From: Hanleya hanleyi
Taxonomy: Eukaryota > Mollusca > Polyplacophora > Lepidopleurida > Hanleyidae
Length of the DNA: 64,000 nucleotides
Assembly (NCBI GenBank): GCA_036873755.1
Contig: JAVTVY010025374.1
Span: forward strand, 51,077-115,076
Direction: 5' to 3'
Made by a program: the position numbers and the translations under genes. The notes beneath the pieces are model-generated. The model was given only the letters and a program-made list of their open reading frames with translations, searched no databases and had not been told where the DNA came from. Below, in pieces: positions 46,469 through 59,449 of the stretch; position 1 is the first letter of the stretch, and each line of letters begins with the position of its first letter.

Positions 46469-49400
46469 AATTGCGTTAATGTTTACACTCATTCCATTCA
46501 TTTTGCGGTCCGTTTGCGTTCATTTCGTTCCATTTTGCGGTTTTTCCGGTCAAACGGTTCGGTCAAACTCACAATTCGGTTATATTTCGTTCAAACTCCA
46601 TTCATCCTTTTGCGTTCATTCCGTTCATTTCGTTCATTCCGTTCATTTCATTCATTCCGGTTCGTTCTCATAAATGTAAACGTGTGTAATAAATTATTTT
46701 GTCATATCATCGGTCACATTCACGGAGAACAGTATTTGAAAATGGCAACTTGTCACGGATTTCCAACTTCAAGAAAATAACGAAGATCGATCTTCATTAT
46801 CCCCAGATTCACAGAGATATATGTTTCTTCTTTCTATTACAATCAACTTTATATTAAATCTAAAAACATAATTTTATATGCTCTAAATTGGAATGAAATC
46901 TTTCGCGACGTCTGCACGAAAGAGTGCTTTCTCCGAGGTCCGTGCGCTGCCAAAACAACAAGGTCAACAGCAGGGAACTCTTCGGTCTTCAATTTCACAT
47001 TCCGGTTTTCTCATGCAAAAAGTGAATGCTTTATGCAAGAATTTCTTCTATTCACTCTAGATCTGTATTCTGTTTGTGTTCCACAATATGATCTGTTATG
47101 AACTGTTTATAAGATTGGCCGATATGAGAAAAGAAAAAGTTATTCAAAATTGTTTAATAATATTTTTTATCAGGATATTTATCTTATATATTCTTCTGTG
47201 CTATTGGTAAAATTATCTTCCATTCTTCTCGTTTGTTATCACATTAGTCTAGACAAATTTTTAGTATTATGTAAATATTTAGGAAGAATGGGCTAATAAG
47301 TTTTTTCATTACTGGTAGGCCTACTTTTCTCTGTGATATCTTCCGTACATAAGCGACAGGTTTCCGCAACACAATTGTATTGAGGACGAAAAACATCTTT
47401 GAAATGTACCTTGTATGCCTCGATGAGAACGAATATTTTATATACCATCCAGGATAATATTAATTGAGTATTTTCTCAACTATTTTTATACGCCCGCCAA
47501 TAGGCGGACGTATTATGTGATGGCGGTTTCCGTCCGTCTGTCTGTCTGTCTGTCCATCCGTCTGTCCGTCCCTCGTGTCCGGTCTATATCTGGGACAGTT
47601 TTCTATCTACAGTTCTAATTTTTGGTGAGTTGATACCCTACGGGGAGACGATGTGTCGCGTACCAAAATGAAGGTCCAGGTCAGAGGTCAAAGGTCACTG
47701 GCCTAAAAACAGGAAATCTCTGAAGTGTTCGTGTCCGGTCTATATCTGTGAACGTTTTCTATCCACAGTTACAATTTTTCGTGAGTGGATACACAAGGTG
47801 GAGACGATGTGTCGCATGCCAAAATTGAGGTCGATGTCAAAGGTCACTGTTACCTAAAATCAGGAAATCATTGATCATTGACAGTTTTCTATCTACAGTT
47901 CTAAGTTTTGGTGAGTGGATGCTCTAGGAGGGAACGATGTCTTGCCTACCAAATGTAGGTCGAGGTCAGAGGTCAAAGGTCAGTGACAGAAATCAGGAAA
48001 TCATTAAAAATTTCTAATTTTTTGTGAGTGGATTCACTAGGGAGAAATGATGTGTCGCATACTCCAAAATAGGTCAAGGTCAAAGGTCACTGACCCCAAA
48101 ATCAGGAAATTATTAAAAATAACATTTTTTTTGTGTCAGTAGATACATTAGGGGGACACGATGTGTCACCTACCAAAATGTAGGTCAGGGTCAAAGGTCA
48201 AGGTCACTGTTACCCCAAAATTGTGAAATTGTTAAAAATCATGTTTTTTTGAGTCCATTGAAAAATTACGGGGAGCCATTTCGTCATGTACTGAAATTTA
48301 GATCCAGGTCAATAGTCAAGGTCACTGTGACCCCAGAATCAAGGTCAAAGGTCAGTGTTACCTAAAAATCAGGAAATCATAAAAAATTACAAATTTCTTG
48401 TAATTAGATTCAATAGGGCGAAATGAAGTGTCGCATATCAAAAATTAGGTCAAGGTCAAAGATCACTGTGACCCCAAAATCAGGAAATTATTAAAAATAG
48501 CATGTTTTTTTGTCAGTAGACACATTAGGGGGACACGATGTGTCACATACCAAAATGTAGGTCAAGTGACCTGGTCAAAGGTCAAGGTCACTGTGACCCC
48601 AAAATCGTGAAATTGTTAAAAATCATGATTTTTTGTGTCCATTGAGAAATTATGGGGAGACGATTTGTCATCTACCAAAATTTAGGTCAATAGTCAAGGT
48701 CACTGTGAATCCAGAATCAAGAAATCTTTGAAAATTACTTTGTTTTTGTGTCAGTAGATACATTAGGGGGACATGATTTAGCACATACCAAAATGTAGGT
48801 CAAGGCTGAACGTCGAGGTCACTGACCCCCAAATTCATGAAATTCATAAAAATCATGATTTTTTGGGGTCAAGGTCGAAGGTCAAGGTCACTGATCCCAA
48901 AATCAGGAAATCATTAAAAAAGAACTTTTTTCTGCCAGAAGATACATTAGAGAGACATGATCAAGAAATCATTAAAAGTCCCATTTTCATATGCCTGTTG
49001 AAGACGAAGTCGTGTAATGCGATGTTGCGTTCTGTCCATTCATCCATTAACATTTGTTGTGCATGCGATATCTCTAGTTTCAAGGTATGGAATGGTACCA
49101 AACTTTGAGTATACCTTACTCGCATGGCAGAGAGGAGCCATACATTTTGGGTTCATACTCCATGTAAGAATCACGAGACAATGCATACAATAGCCAAGTC
49201 TGAAGACAACAATATGTCTAGACTTGAGCCTTTTCAGCTGTACAAAGACTCGGACAATAGCTTCCTACATGAAGTATCTACCACATTTTGAGATCAATTT
49301 GTCCAAGGTCAAGGTCACAGTCCTTCAAAACTGAATCAAGTTTAGCTGACCATATGTGTTAGGTTGGAATATTCAGAGTTCTCTCCCCTACATGTATATG

Positions 49401-50665
49401 GCATTCGTCCTGTGGAGTTGTCTCCCATATTTGAAACAGCTACATTTAGTTAAACTGTTGTGAAATAAAAACCATACATTTACTAATTTAACGGGGAGAG
49501 GGGTCCTTTATGAACTTCATACCTGTTTATTAATTCAAGAACAAAGGTTTACTTCATCACTTCCTTCTTCCTTCATGAAAAATTCTCTCGTCTGAAAGAA
49601 ATCCATTTGCAGGAAAAGTACTATTTTCTTGTGTTTGACTATTGTCGATTTCATTGTGGGATATGTGAGCTCTCGGTTCTTGCTCCAAGGTCACCTAGTT
49701 TCCAAGAGTTAAGCTCATTTTAGTTTATCATTCAATTTTAGATGTACTATATGTTACATTCTCAAAAGCACAAAATTGTAGACCTTTCTCTGGATTGCTA
49801 GCTACCAACTGGAATCAAGGCTATTAAATAACCTTGAAATTTGGACCAATGTAATCCCAGATATACGGGCGTATATTGAAGCCCCTTGGGCTCTTGTTCC
49901 TTTTGTTAGACCCACCCGATTACATTTCGATTTTTGATTGATTGAAATTGTGGTCCCCTTCCCATTCGGATTTCGCGGCCCATCAACTCAATGTTCTATT
50001 TAAATTTCACGGTACATTTCTTCGTTCATTTAAGATCTTTTGCAGCGCTAGATATTAAAATAAATAATTAAATAATAAATAACAATGAGAGAGCAGAGGG
50101 AGATATAAATAAAAGTACTAAAGATTCCATTTCAAGATATGTGGTATTCAGAGTTCACACTTTAAAAGCACCGCACGGGTAGGACTACGTGGTGCGGCTG
50201 TTTTCAGGGGCATAGCTCTGCAGGGTCAAAGTTCGCACATTTGGACCACATGGGGCTTTTCGCCGCGGGAGTAGAGAAAAGAAAGACATGCTTCATATTT
50301 CTTTATTCATCTATACAAATTACAATCAGTACATTTTGTAAACATTTAACTATACGGGTTTCTGAGCCATTCTGTCAGTCATCCAACTCTATTCACAGGC
50401 AAACATGTACGACCGATTAAAGTTTAACTGCAGCAGTGGGCAGTCCACTGCCTCCGGACTGGACTCCGTTCCGTTCATTTCGTTTCGGTTATTCCATTTC
50501 GGTTATTTCGTTCCGGTCAAACTCCGTTCCGGTCAAACTCCGTTGATAATCCGTTGATAATTCGTTCAAACTTCGTTCCGGTTTCAAATTTTTGCGGTCA
50601 TATTTTAATAACCGAACCGAAACCGAACCGAAACGAACGAGACGAGTGTAAACATTAACGCAATT
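46469..50665. mobile_element. non-autonomous TIR element with CGTT/CGGT-rich subterminal regions
   Basis: Perfect 22-bp terminal inverted repeats: 46469-46490 (AATTGCGTTAATGTTTACAC plus TC) and 50644-50665. Inside each end lies about 200 bp packed with CGTTC, CGGTC and CCGAAACG motifs in opposite orientations, as expected for multiple transposase-binding sites. It splits a core unit of the Pearl-like element that resumes at 50666. No transposase ORF was found. It contains a nested Pearl-like element (47487-49875), leaving about 1.8 kb of its own. The superfamily and target duplication are unresolved. Confidence 0.8.
47487..49875 (+). mobile_element. Pearl-like element with 10-bp TIRs (family g)
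   Basis: Ends TATACGCCCG (47487-47496) and CGGGCGTATA (49866-49875) are exact complements. The head forms a stem (TACGCCCGCC / GGCGGACGTA, one mismatch, loop AATA), followed by a CCGT/CTGT tract (47528-47572). Many core units follow with TTTTTGGTGAGT, ACGATGTGTCGC and AAGGTCAAGGTCACTG. The downstream module 49140-49290 also occurs at 36030-36165. It is the innermost level of a three-level nest. Confidence 0.8.
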
Positions 50666-50870
50666 GCCTCTGTACCTTGTCTCAAGATCTCATTTGGGAT
50701 TGTTTTTCATGCTGATCCACCTATAGGTGACGCCACCTGTGGGCCAAGTTGAATTTTATTTCTGGACAAAAACTTCTGAAAACCTGACTGGATTATTAAT
50801 AGGACAAATTCGGTAATTGTGAGTACCTTGCCATTGGATCTCACTTGAGATTGCTCTCAATGCCAGGTAC
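50666..50870 (+). mobile_element. Pearl-like element (family f, right part)
   Basis: Resumes the interrupted core: ACCTTGTCTCAAGATCTCAT, GATTGTTTTTCATGCTGATC, CACCTATAGGTGACGCCACC. The end is not sharply defined. Confidence 0.7.
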
Positions 50871-51118
50871 CGTACCGAATGTTACGGTTCCAAGCCAAAT
50901 CAATTGTTTCAAATTTTATAACAGACCTTTCCACAGCATGTACATTGATCCAGTTGGGCTGTACATGTACTTCCATTTATTAGCATTACACAGAACGTAG
51001 ACGGCACCAGAATTGCCACCAGAGGGAGCTGTCATGTCATCCAATATAGACACAATGCTTGGCATTGTCAATGACCTGCCTACATGTAACCCCAGTGTGC
51101 AGAATGCCCATATTCATG
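50871..51118. other. no gene seen
   Basis: Spacer without recognisable features. Confidence 0.5.
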
Positions 51119-51352
51119 CAGGGCCCGGTAGGGCTCCCAGGGATTGACCTGGGGTGTCATTGTGCACACTACAGGTCATGGTAAAAATAGGCCTCAGCTC
51201 CTTTGAGAGCTTGTAAGTTCCCAGGTGTGAAAAGGAATAGGATCCTACCTGTGTGTTTTCCGGGTGTGAAAAGAAAGAGGAACCAAACGTCATGATATGA
51301 CTGAAATAGTGTTGAAAGCGACATTAAATCTTATTCATTCATTCGCTCACCC
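51119..51352 (+). mobile_element. SINE-like repeat, second body type
   Basis: GGCCCGGTAGGGCTCCCAGG, GATTGACCTGGGGTGTC, CCAGGTGTGAAAAGGAATAG, tail GTTGAAAGCGACATTAAAT and CATT/CACT repeats; aligns with 45209-45468. Confidence 0.7.
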
Positions 51353-51817
51353 ATATCCAGAACCATGTTTAACACTCATATAAAATGGAATATAAAATGA
51401 AATACATTCTAATGGCATCAGATTGTATACCTCCTGCTGTCGGATATATCCTCGGATAAGACTGGGGTTGAAATCGCGGTTCACATGCAGCTTTTGTGCG
51501 CATGGCTCTCGACAAATCAGCATCGTCTCCTTGTATAAATAGGAGCAGGTGGGCTTAGCAGTCACCGCTAAACAAGACGTTGTACCCTGCGTTCTTGTGT
51601 ACCATGATAATTTATCATGAAACTTGTTAATTATTTTACCAGATATACTGGACTCCTTAACTATCTCTGCATGGTACATGTATGCAGATGCATGCCCCCT
51701 GTGTCGGTCAAAGTTGACACAGACGGAATGAGCATGCACTATGTTTTTTTAGCACAGTGCAGTCAGTGGGTATTACACAGATAGTTTAGGGGGTTACACA
51801 CTCTGACAATGGAAGAA
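51353..51817. other. no gene seen
   Basis: A minus-strand frame of 130 codons (51739-51347) has no recognisable domain and overlaps a SINE tail; I do not call it a gene. Confidence 0.45.
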
Positions 51818-52655
51818 TGCTGAAATATAGCCCTCATGTTATCCTAATATAGTCCTCATGTTATCCTAATATAGTCCTCATGTTATCATGAGATAGCCTT
51901 CATGTCATCCTAATATTATAGCCCTCATGTTATCTTAATATAGTCCTCATGTTATCCTAATATAGCCCTCATGTTATCCTAATATAGTCCTCATGTTATC
52001 CTAATATAGCCCTCATGGTATCCTAATGTAGTCCTCATGTTATCCTAATATAGCCCTCATGTTATCCTAATATAGCCCTCATGTTATCCTAATATAGCCC
52101 TCATGTTATCCTAGTATAGTCCTCATGTTATCCTAATATAGTCCTCATGTTATCATGAGATAGCCTTCATGTCATCCTAATATTATAGCCCTCATGTTAT
52201 CCTAATATAGCCCTCATGTTATCCTAATGTAGTCATGTTATCCTAATATAGTCCTCATGTTATCCTAATATAGCCCTCATGTTATCCTAATATGGCCCTC
52301 AAGTTATCCTAATATAGCCCTCATGTTATCCTAATATAGTCCTCATGTTATCCTAATATAGTCCTCATGTTATCATGAGATAGCCTTCATGTCCTCCTAA
52401 TATTGTAGCCCTCATGTTATCCTAATATAGCCTTCATGTTATCCTAATATATCCCTCATGTTATCCTACTATATAGTCCTCATGTTATCATGACATAATA
52501 TAGTCTTCATATTATCCTAACATATAGCTTTCATGTTATCCTAATATATAGCCTTTGTTATCCTAATATAGCCCTCATGTTATCCTACTATATAGCCTTC
52601 ATATCTTAATATTGCCTTCATGTTATCCTAATATATAGCCCTCATGTTATCCTAA
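51818..52655. repeat. 22-bp minisatellite, left block
   Basis: Unit TAGCCCTCATGTTATCCTAA plus TA. A variant run (TCATGAGATAGCC) recurs at 51887, 52152 and 52373, spacings close to multiples of 22, pointing to block duplication by unequal exchange. Confidence 0.95.
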
Positions 52656-53968
52656 GGCCAAAAAAAAATATATGTCTGTTTCCGATTACGGGCCAGAAAA
52701 AACTAGAGTAGGTAGGGCCAAAAAAAATTTTATTTTGGAAATAAATTTTATTTTGATGTCCAGTACTCCTGTCCCATATACAATGGTCTACAAATATATT
52801 CTTGATTGTATAACATTCCCACCCACTTTAACATATTCTCCCAGGACACATCCCCCCATATTTTCAGATATTCAAAAGATCTTATCCCCCAAAAGATAAA
52901 GGGGGGGGGGGGGGAGATACCCTCAAAATATATTGTTGGTATTTTTATCTCTACTGGATCCAGCAAATCTTGATATTTCAATGAGTTCTGCTGAAGCCAG
53001 TTATTGTACTGATATTATGGAAATGAGAATTGCCAATAATGTGTTTGACTGCTGTTTACCACCAAAACGAGTATCGTTTTAATTTATTAAGTTGATATGC
53101 AAAACAATATATTTCAAGGATTTCCGCCCAGAAATGATGAAATTTTTAGTGAAAAATACAAAATTCCATGTGGAATTTCAGTGCCTTCCATAGGGAGAGT
53201 GTACTTATTTTCTGGAAAAGCCTGAAGAAAAAATTGACATATACAACATAAAATGAAATGGGAAATTAATTTGAACATCATGGAGGTTTGTACCAGCGGC
53301 TAGCTAATTCGAACAATTTGAGAAACGAGACGCGATTCCTGACTGTACAACAGTACAATGATTTGAACAAGCCATTTCTCGAAAACAGAAGAATTATTAC
53401 TTGCTTGAATCTTGGGGGTTTATTTCAATGCATTCATAATAAAACAAGTCGGGAAATTTTGGATTTTTTAGCGGAGAAATGGTACCGGTCGGTTAGACTT
53501 TGACGGCGACTAGCTTTGACTGTGTCATCGCCGATTTCGCTGAAAACGAACACCACTTGCAAGCTGCCGTGTCCGCTAAACACTGCTTTAACAAACGTCA
53601 TTTCAAGCCATCAAATCAGTAGATTTCTTTCGAAGTTGATGGAGAATATGTTTAAAATTGTCCTGGTAAACATGATCAAGTCGACTGAAGCGTAATCGAG
53701 TTGCTGATTTCTCGATTCCCGACCTAGAAGTAGGTGCTTTATTTCCTGAAAAGATCGTCAACCTGCCGCCATGCCATGCGGTCAGCTCCAGTCACACTTT
53801 ACGGTATGCTGACTGTGGGCGCGCCGCTTTACGGTTGTTGTTGTTGTTGTCGTAAAACGCGGCCTTGGTAGTGATTTCGTTGGAATTTGCTGATAAAATT
53901 TTTAGAGTCGCACGATTTATCTAGACTCGGTCGGGTAACCGGAAACAGACATATTTTTTTTCTTGGCC
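52656..53968. mobile_element. 1.3-kb TIR element inside the 22-bp array
   Basis: Imperfect terminal inverted repeats of about 36 bp: the left end reads GGCCAAAAAAAAATATATGT then CTGTTTCCG. The right end (53931-53968) is its near-complement, with GGAAACAGACATA and TTGGCC. The array continues on both sides. A 71-codon frame (53288-53503) shows no transposase motif, so it appears non-autonomous. A (G)14-like run lies at about 52901-52915. Any target duplication is at most 2 bp (AA). Confidence 0.82.
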
Positions 53969-54650
53969 CAATATATAGCCTTCATGTTATCCTAATATAT
54001 AGCCCTCATGTTATCCTAATATAGCCTTCATGTTATCCTAATATAGCCCTCATGTTATCCTAATATATAGCCTTCATGTTATCCTAATATAGCCTTCATG
54101 TTATCCTAATATATCCCTCATGTTATCCTACTATATAGTCCTCATGTTATCATAATATAGCCTTCATATTATCCTAATATATAGCTTTCATGTTATCCTA
54201 ATATATAGCCTTTGTTATCCTAATATAGCCCTCATGTTATCCTACTATATAGCCTTCATATTATCTTAATATTGCCTTCATGTTATCCTAATATATAGCC
54301 CTCATGTTATCCTAATATAGCCTTCATGTTATCCTAATATAGCCCTCATGTTATCCTAATATATAGCCTTCATGTTATCCTAATATAGCCTTCATGTTAT
54401 CCTAATATATCCCTCATGTTATCCTACTATATAGTCCTCATGTTATCATAATATAGCCTTCATATTATCCTAATATATAGCTTTCATGTTATCCTAATAT
54501 ATAGCCTTTGTTATCCTAATATAGCCCTCATGTTATCCTACTATATAGCCTTCATATTATCTTAATATTGCCCTCATGTTATCCTAATATATAGCCCTCA
54601 TGTTATCCTAATATATAGCCCTCATGTTATCCTAATATAGCCCTCATTTT
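53969..54650. repeat. 22-bp minisatellite, right block with 296-bp higher-order repeat
   Basis: Same 22- to 24-bp units as the left block. A segment of about 296 bp starting at 54001 is repeated from 54297 with the same order of variants (CTATATAG, CCTTTGTTATCC, CTTAATATTGCC), a clear higher-order repeat. Confidence 0.92.
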
Positions 54651-54984
54651 ATTCTCTGATGTAGTGTAATATACTTTAGCCTAGGACAATAATATTTAGC
54701 AGTCGATGGTGCATACATCTGTCATTCATGATCCGTGGTCTGCTGGTAATATGTAATCCACAACTTCCCCATTGGTGGATCGACAGCACAGTTGTACTAT
54801 AGTGAAGAACATATAATAGTGTACATTTAGCATCTGGTTTCCTGATCTGGAGATCAAAATGAAATCATAAGGAGTGTTTACCACTGTTTCACCAACTGTT
54901 TCACTTTTCACCAAAAGGAAACATTTTATAGTGTACATGTACATGTAATACAGTGCCTCACTTTTGAATAAACAATTCAACCAA
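54651..54984. other. no gene seen
   Basis: Spacer; nothing recognisable. Confidence 0.5.
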
Positions 54985-55092
54985 GAACCATCCCACCCAT
55001 GTGGTTCTCGGGTGTGAAAAGGAATAGGACCCAACGTCGTGATATGACTGAAATTTTAGTTAGAATTTAAATCATATTCACTCACTCACTCA
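54985..55092 (+). mobile_element. SINE-like repeat, 5'-truncated
   Basis: Retains GTGTGAAAAGGAATAGGACC, CGTGATATGACTGAAAT, an altered tail (AGTTAGAATTTAAAT) and CACT repeats; relative of 45209-45468. Confidence 0.65.
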
Positions 55093-57497
55093 TCGCAGAG
55101 AGGTGCCCATGCAGGGAGCTAGGGTATCTAGTCTTGGATCAGAACTTCTGGTTGTTGTGCCTGTGTGAAGTGGGTTGTTTTCACCCCAAAGCACCAATCA
55201 ATAACTGCAGATCTAAATGATGATGATTGAGGGAATTGGTAATGGCCATATTTACATAGGGATGACATTAACCTTCAGCCTGTATTCCTCTGTCTGCTGA
55301 TGTTCTTTCCAGAGATGGTAAAGATACTTAAAGCTGTGTATAATAAGGTATGGGTTGACCTCAATCCTCTGGTCATCTGCACCTAGATTCTACACTAGAA
55401 GCAGACAGGTTAACCAGCTAGAATGTGACAGCTGTGTGGATTGGATGTGATCAGATTATAATAGTCCAGAGAATATTCTCTCTGACCAGACTAGTCCATC
55501 TTTCTTACATAGCCAAATAGTTTTCACCCTGAATGTAGGCCTTACATGACCTCTCCATCGATCGACACATTGGTCATTTTCATCATGACGTGGATGCAAA
55601 GTCTCTGATTTGCGAAATTTTGGAGGAATTTTCCTGAGTATGGGTATATCTGTATTCACACTGAAAGTGGTGAAGATGTCAGAATGTTTTTTGTTCAATG
55701 TCACGGTAGCTCTGAGGTCTTGCAGCACTATTCCTTCTTCCTCCTTTGTCCTCCCACTTAGTGGGATTACGATAACAAATTGGGCCCAGACCAGTTAGCC
55801 GGGTGCTGTTGATATGAAGCAATGGATGAATGTTGGAGGACATCTGAGAGTTGGTGGGAGGAGGGGGCATGGTATAATATAGTGTTGGCTTTGTACATAC
55901 AGCTGAAACTTGAGAGTGGTACTTGAAATCTCTATTGGTATAAACAGGCATTCATCAATAATTGTGAGATCTTCAGTGTAAATATATGTATTGGAATTAA
56001 TGCTTTCTGTTACTGTTTTGATCATCAGGCAGTGCATTACCTAAGGTTAATAATTAACTCACACATACTTCTAATCTGAGCCATGTGTTCTTACTCCAGT
56101 TATTTTTCATTTGACTAAAGTGGATAATAAGTCCTGAGCTGACCCAGCTATGGTCAATTATGTCTCTGGTCAGTTATTGGCAATCTCTTGGTCATCCAAT
56201 TTCTGGGATAAATACCATGAGTCAGGAGTGTCCATTCATGCTGGTGATTTATTGGAGGATAGGGTCAGCTTTACCTCTCTATACAGCTTTGGAGCAAGGT
56301 TCCACCTGTGGAGAATTAATTGGTCAGTTCTAACGCTGGTAATTTGATTCTCAGTTGCCATGGAAACATGGTCCATTCTTCTGGATGTATGATATAAAAT
56401 TATTAAGGTTAGAGCTGGGGGATTTATGGAGAGACTGGTGGCCTTGGGAGCCAGTTATCTGTCCTCAGAACCTCGAATTATTCCATAGCTCACACATCCA
56501 CTGGTTGCCTTTGATCATTCCTATTTTGTCAAAGGCGAGTTGAAGCCACATTTAGGAGGCTGTCTAGATGTGATATTTGTGGAGGTAAGTTTAACCTGCA
56601 TGAACATGCTTGACATGTTCTTCTATGTAGTTATTGATTGTATAACCAGGTTGACTGACTGGTTATCACAAAGTGTTATTTTGGGGGAGCTAGCATTTAA
56701 CCCTAGTGACACTCAATAAGTATAGAATGAAAGTAACTCCAACTTCAAGAAGACAGTTCCAACTTCAACATATAATTCCGGTAAATCCTGGTGTGCAATC
56801 ATGTACAATATAACAGATTCTTAAAAGGTTTTCCTCTCATAACATGTGCTTTCCACTCTGTAGAATCTGTGTAATAACTTACATGTAGATTAAAGGTCTA
56901 ACAATGTCTTCCCGGAAAGCTGGGTACCAGACTTAACATAGATCAATGTTGTCTCTTCTCGAGCTGGATACCAAACTGACTAACATTCACAAACTAGTGC
57001 TTTTATGCTGAAATGACAGGATATGATTTCAATTAAACAGTAGGACATCAAAGATACAATAATTACTGGACTGGCCTAAACGAGTTCTACATGCTGAGTT
57101 GTCAGACAATATCTGTGACTTGGCAGCACCATTGTTCCCAAATACATATATGACAACCCAGGGGTTCAGTTCAGTAAACAACAGATGTCTGATTCAAATA
57201 GGCAAGGTTGCAGCTTAAACACACAAGTGAAATAGTTTACAAAAGATGTCAGTCTACAATAAAGAATATATATGATATTTAACAGCTATATGTAATTCAG
57301 TGATTTAGACATCTCAGTTTGTCACCTGGCACTTGGTTACAATTGTACAGTGCACAGCTGACCAGGAAGTTGTCAGAATGGCCACATAAAAATTTCAGCT
57401 CTGCATAAGTTAAGGTTTCATACAAATGTTATCTTCTTCATCAGTAGAATTAGTGTTTACATACACTGTTTTTTATCCCACAATGATATGTCATCGG
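55093..57497. other. no gene seen
   Basis: No supportable coding exon, RNA gene or repeat. Several open frames of 60-90 codons lack similarity. Confidence 0.5.
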
Positions 57498-57790
57498 TAG
57501 CCAATTTTCCTACGAAGTAGGCTACAGATCGCAAATTGTCCGGTAATGAGTCAGTGAGTCAGTCAGTCCATCCGAATCCTTTCGTCGGCAAAATAAGGAG
57601 AACCATTGACATTAGAACCTTTATTTTTGGCATGAACGTGCACTAGGGCATTGTTACCAGCAAGTTCTGAGCTGACCGAATTCTGATGAAAATTTGATTT
57701 ATAATTATTTTTTTAATTATTTATTGATAGCTCAGCGAGTGCACTGTCATGCCCATTGGGAACCCTTGGCTGTATGTTTCACTGTATACA
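57498..57790 (+). repeat. hairpin-headed repeat (family h, left part)
   Basis: GTAGCC ... GGCTAC with an inner CCTAC-GAA-GTAGG stem at about 57497-57526, a GTCAGTCAGTCCATCCG tract, then AATTATTTATTGATAG and GGGAACCCTTGG shared with 1930-1990. CTGTTACC-type and AGTTCTGA text is shared with 59500-59540. Confidence 0.55.
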
Positions 57791-59449
57791 TTGTATATAA
57801 CACAGTACAAAACGTGATGTGATAATGAAATAGGAAATGCTAATTTTCCATCATATGTTAGTGCATTTATCTACACTGCTATTACCAACTTGCCATTCTT
57901 AATACACACAAGTCAGTATATTGTTATAGATATATGTAAACTGTGGCCTTTAACATGTATCCTATTTCACATCCAAACATTTCATCACAGACCAAATCAG
58001 GATTCAAATTTAGGTCAAATTGCCACTGGTGCTGAAATATCCTACATCAAGCAATTAAGTCAGCCTGGTGCAATAACCCAGCAGAACAAAGAAAGATGTG
58101 GTATCATCCTTCAGATTAGCCTGTGAGCAACAATGATAAAAGTTTACTGAGGGTGAAACAAAGCCATCCTGCAAGCCACCCAAGGAATTTATCAGCTTGT
58201 GTTGGGACATTTTGTTGGTATCATGTAAGTTGTTTAGTAGTTTACTCATTCAAATCTCCATACCATATTTTCTGTTATTCAACAGACAAATTTCTTTACT
58301 GGTTTTAATTGTTTAAGTTTTACTGGGTTTCAACTGCTACAGATAGTAACATAGTACTGATACTGTAGAAATGGGTAGTGTGAATTTAATTATTCCATGT
58401 TGAGTACAATTTGTTCACATGAATGGTGGAATGTCTGGACTCTCAAATGAAAGTGTGTTATACATGTACATATCTCAAGCATGTCAGGTTTGAGGTCAAC
58501 AAACATGGTTGCAATTAAGATATAATCAAAGAAATTTCGTGACAATTATTGAATCTAAGTAGGCCCCTACCTAACAAAATTAGCTTCATAAAAAAGGCCT
58601 TCCTGGCGTAAATTGTTTTCTTTGGAGAGAGAATGGTATTTTCTGAGTTAAGAATTTCCTGTATAGAGATAGGTTGTTCAAGGAGGCTTTGTTTTTGCCG
58701 CTGCATCAAGTGTATGGAAACATGATATATGCACCCAGAGCCCTGATCTACAGCTGTATAAAACTCAACATCTGGCATTGACGGCATGTTTAAAGGGTCT
58801 TAATTTATTTTCTTTGGGTAGAATTTAACTACATGTAGATAAAGTAACTTTGATCATGATGTGATATGTCTAAATTTTTCTTGTCATTTCAAATCTTGAT
58901 CCATTTTGATTCCTTGATTAGGGGATACAGAATCACTGCCACGGAGTGTGTTGGTGTGTCACAGCAATGTAATTCCGATTCACACAACGAAGCTGAGGTG
59001 GTTTAATGTTTATCAATGAAGAAAATCACCGATCAACCATCATAGAATATGTGAAACAAGAAAACCGGAATAGTACATTCATCAGATTGCCGATACCCAA
59101 AATGTGTTGTCTCATATATCTAGATAACAACGTGATGTAGAGATGCTATTTATTCGTCTTTGTACCGGTCATGCTCAGGAGAATGACATAGAATCATTAT
59201 TATCTTGTGCAGATAAGGTGTTGGTCTTGAGTTGAATTACCGCAAACTACATAAATGTTATCTTTCTACTATAGTACTATATATAAGAATTTGTTGTAAT
59301 ATTGTTGGGAAAATAATGCGATTCAAAAAGTTGTTTTGGTCCTGGACAAGGGCACTGAAAACCATTAAAGAGATGTAAATTTATTTTCACACGTAAAGCT
59401 TGAAATCTACTGAACTTTTTATTATTCAATCTGTTTCCTTTAGTTAAAA
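57791..59449. other. no gene seen
   Basis: Lies between two parts of a related repeat; no features of its own recognised. Confidence 0.5.

Noticed and set aside
51347..51739. 130-codon minus-strand frame
   Set aside because: No domain recognised; C-terminal part overlaps a SINE tail.
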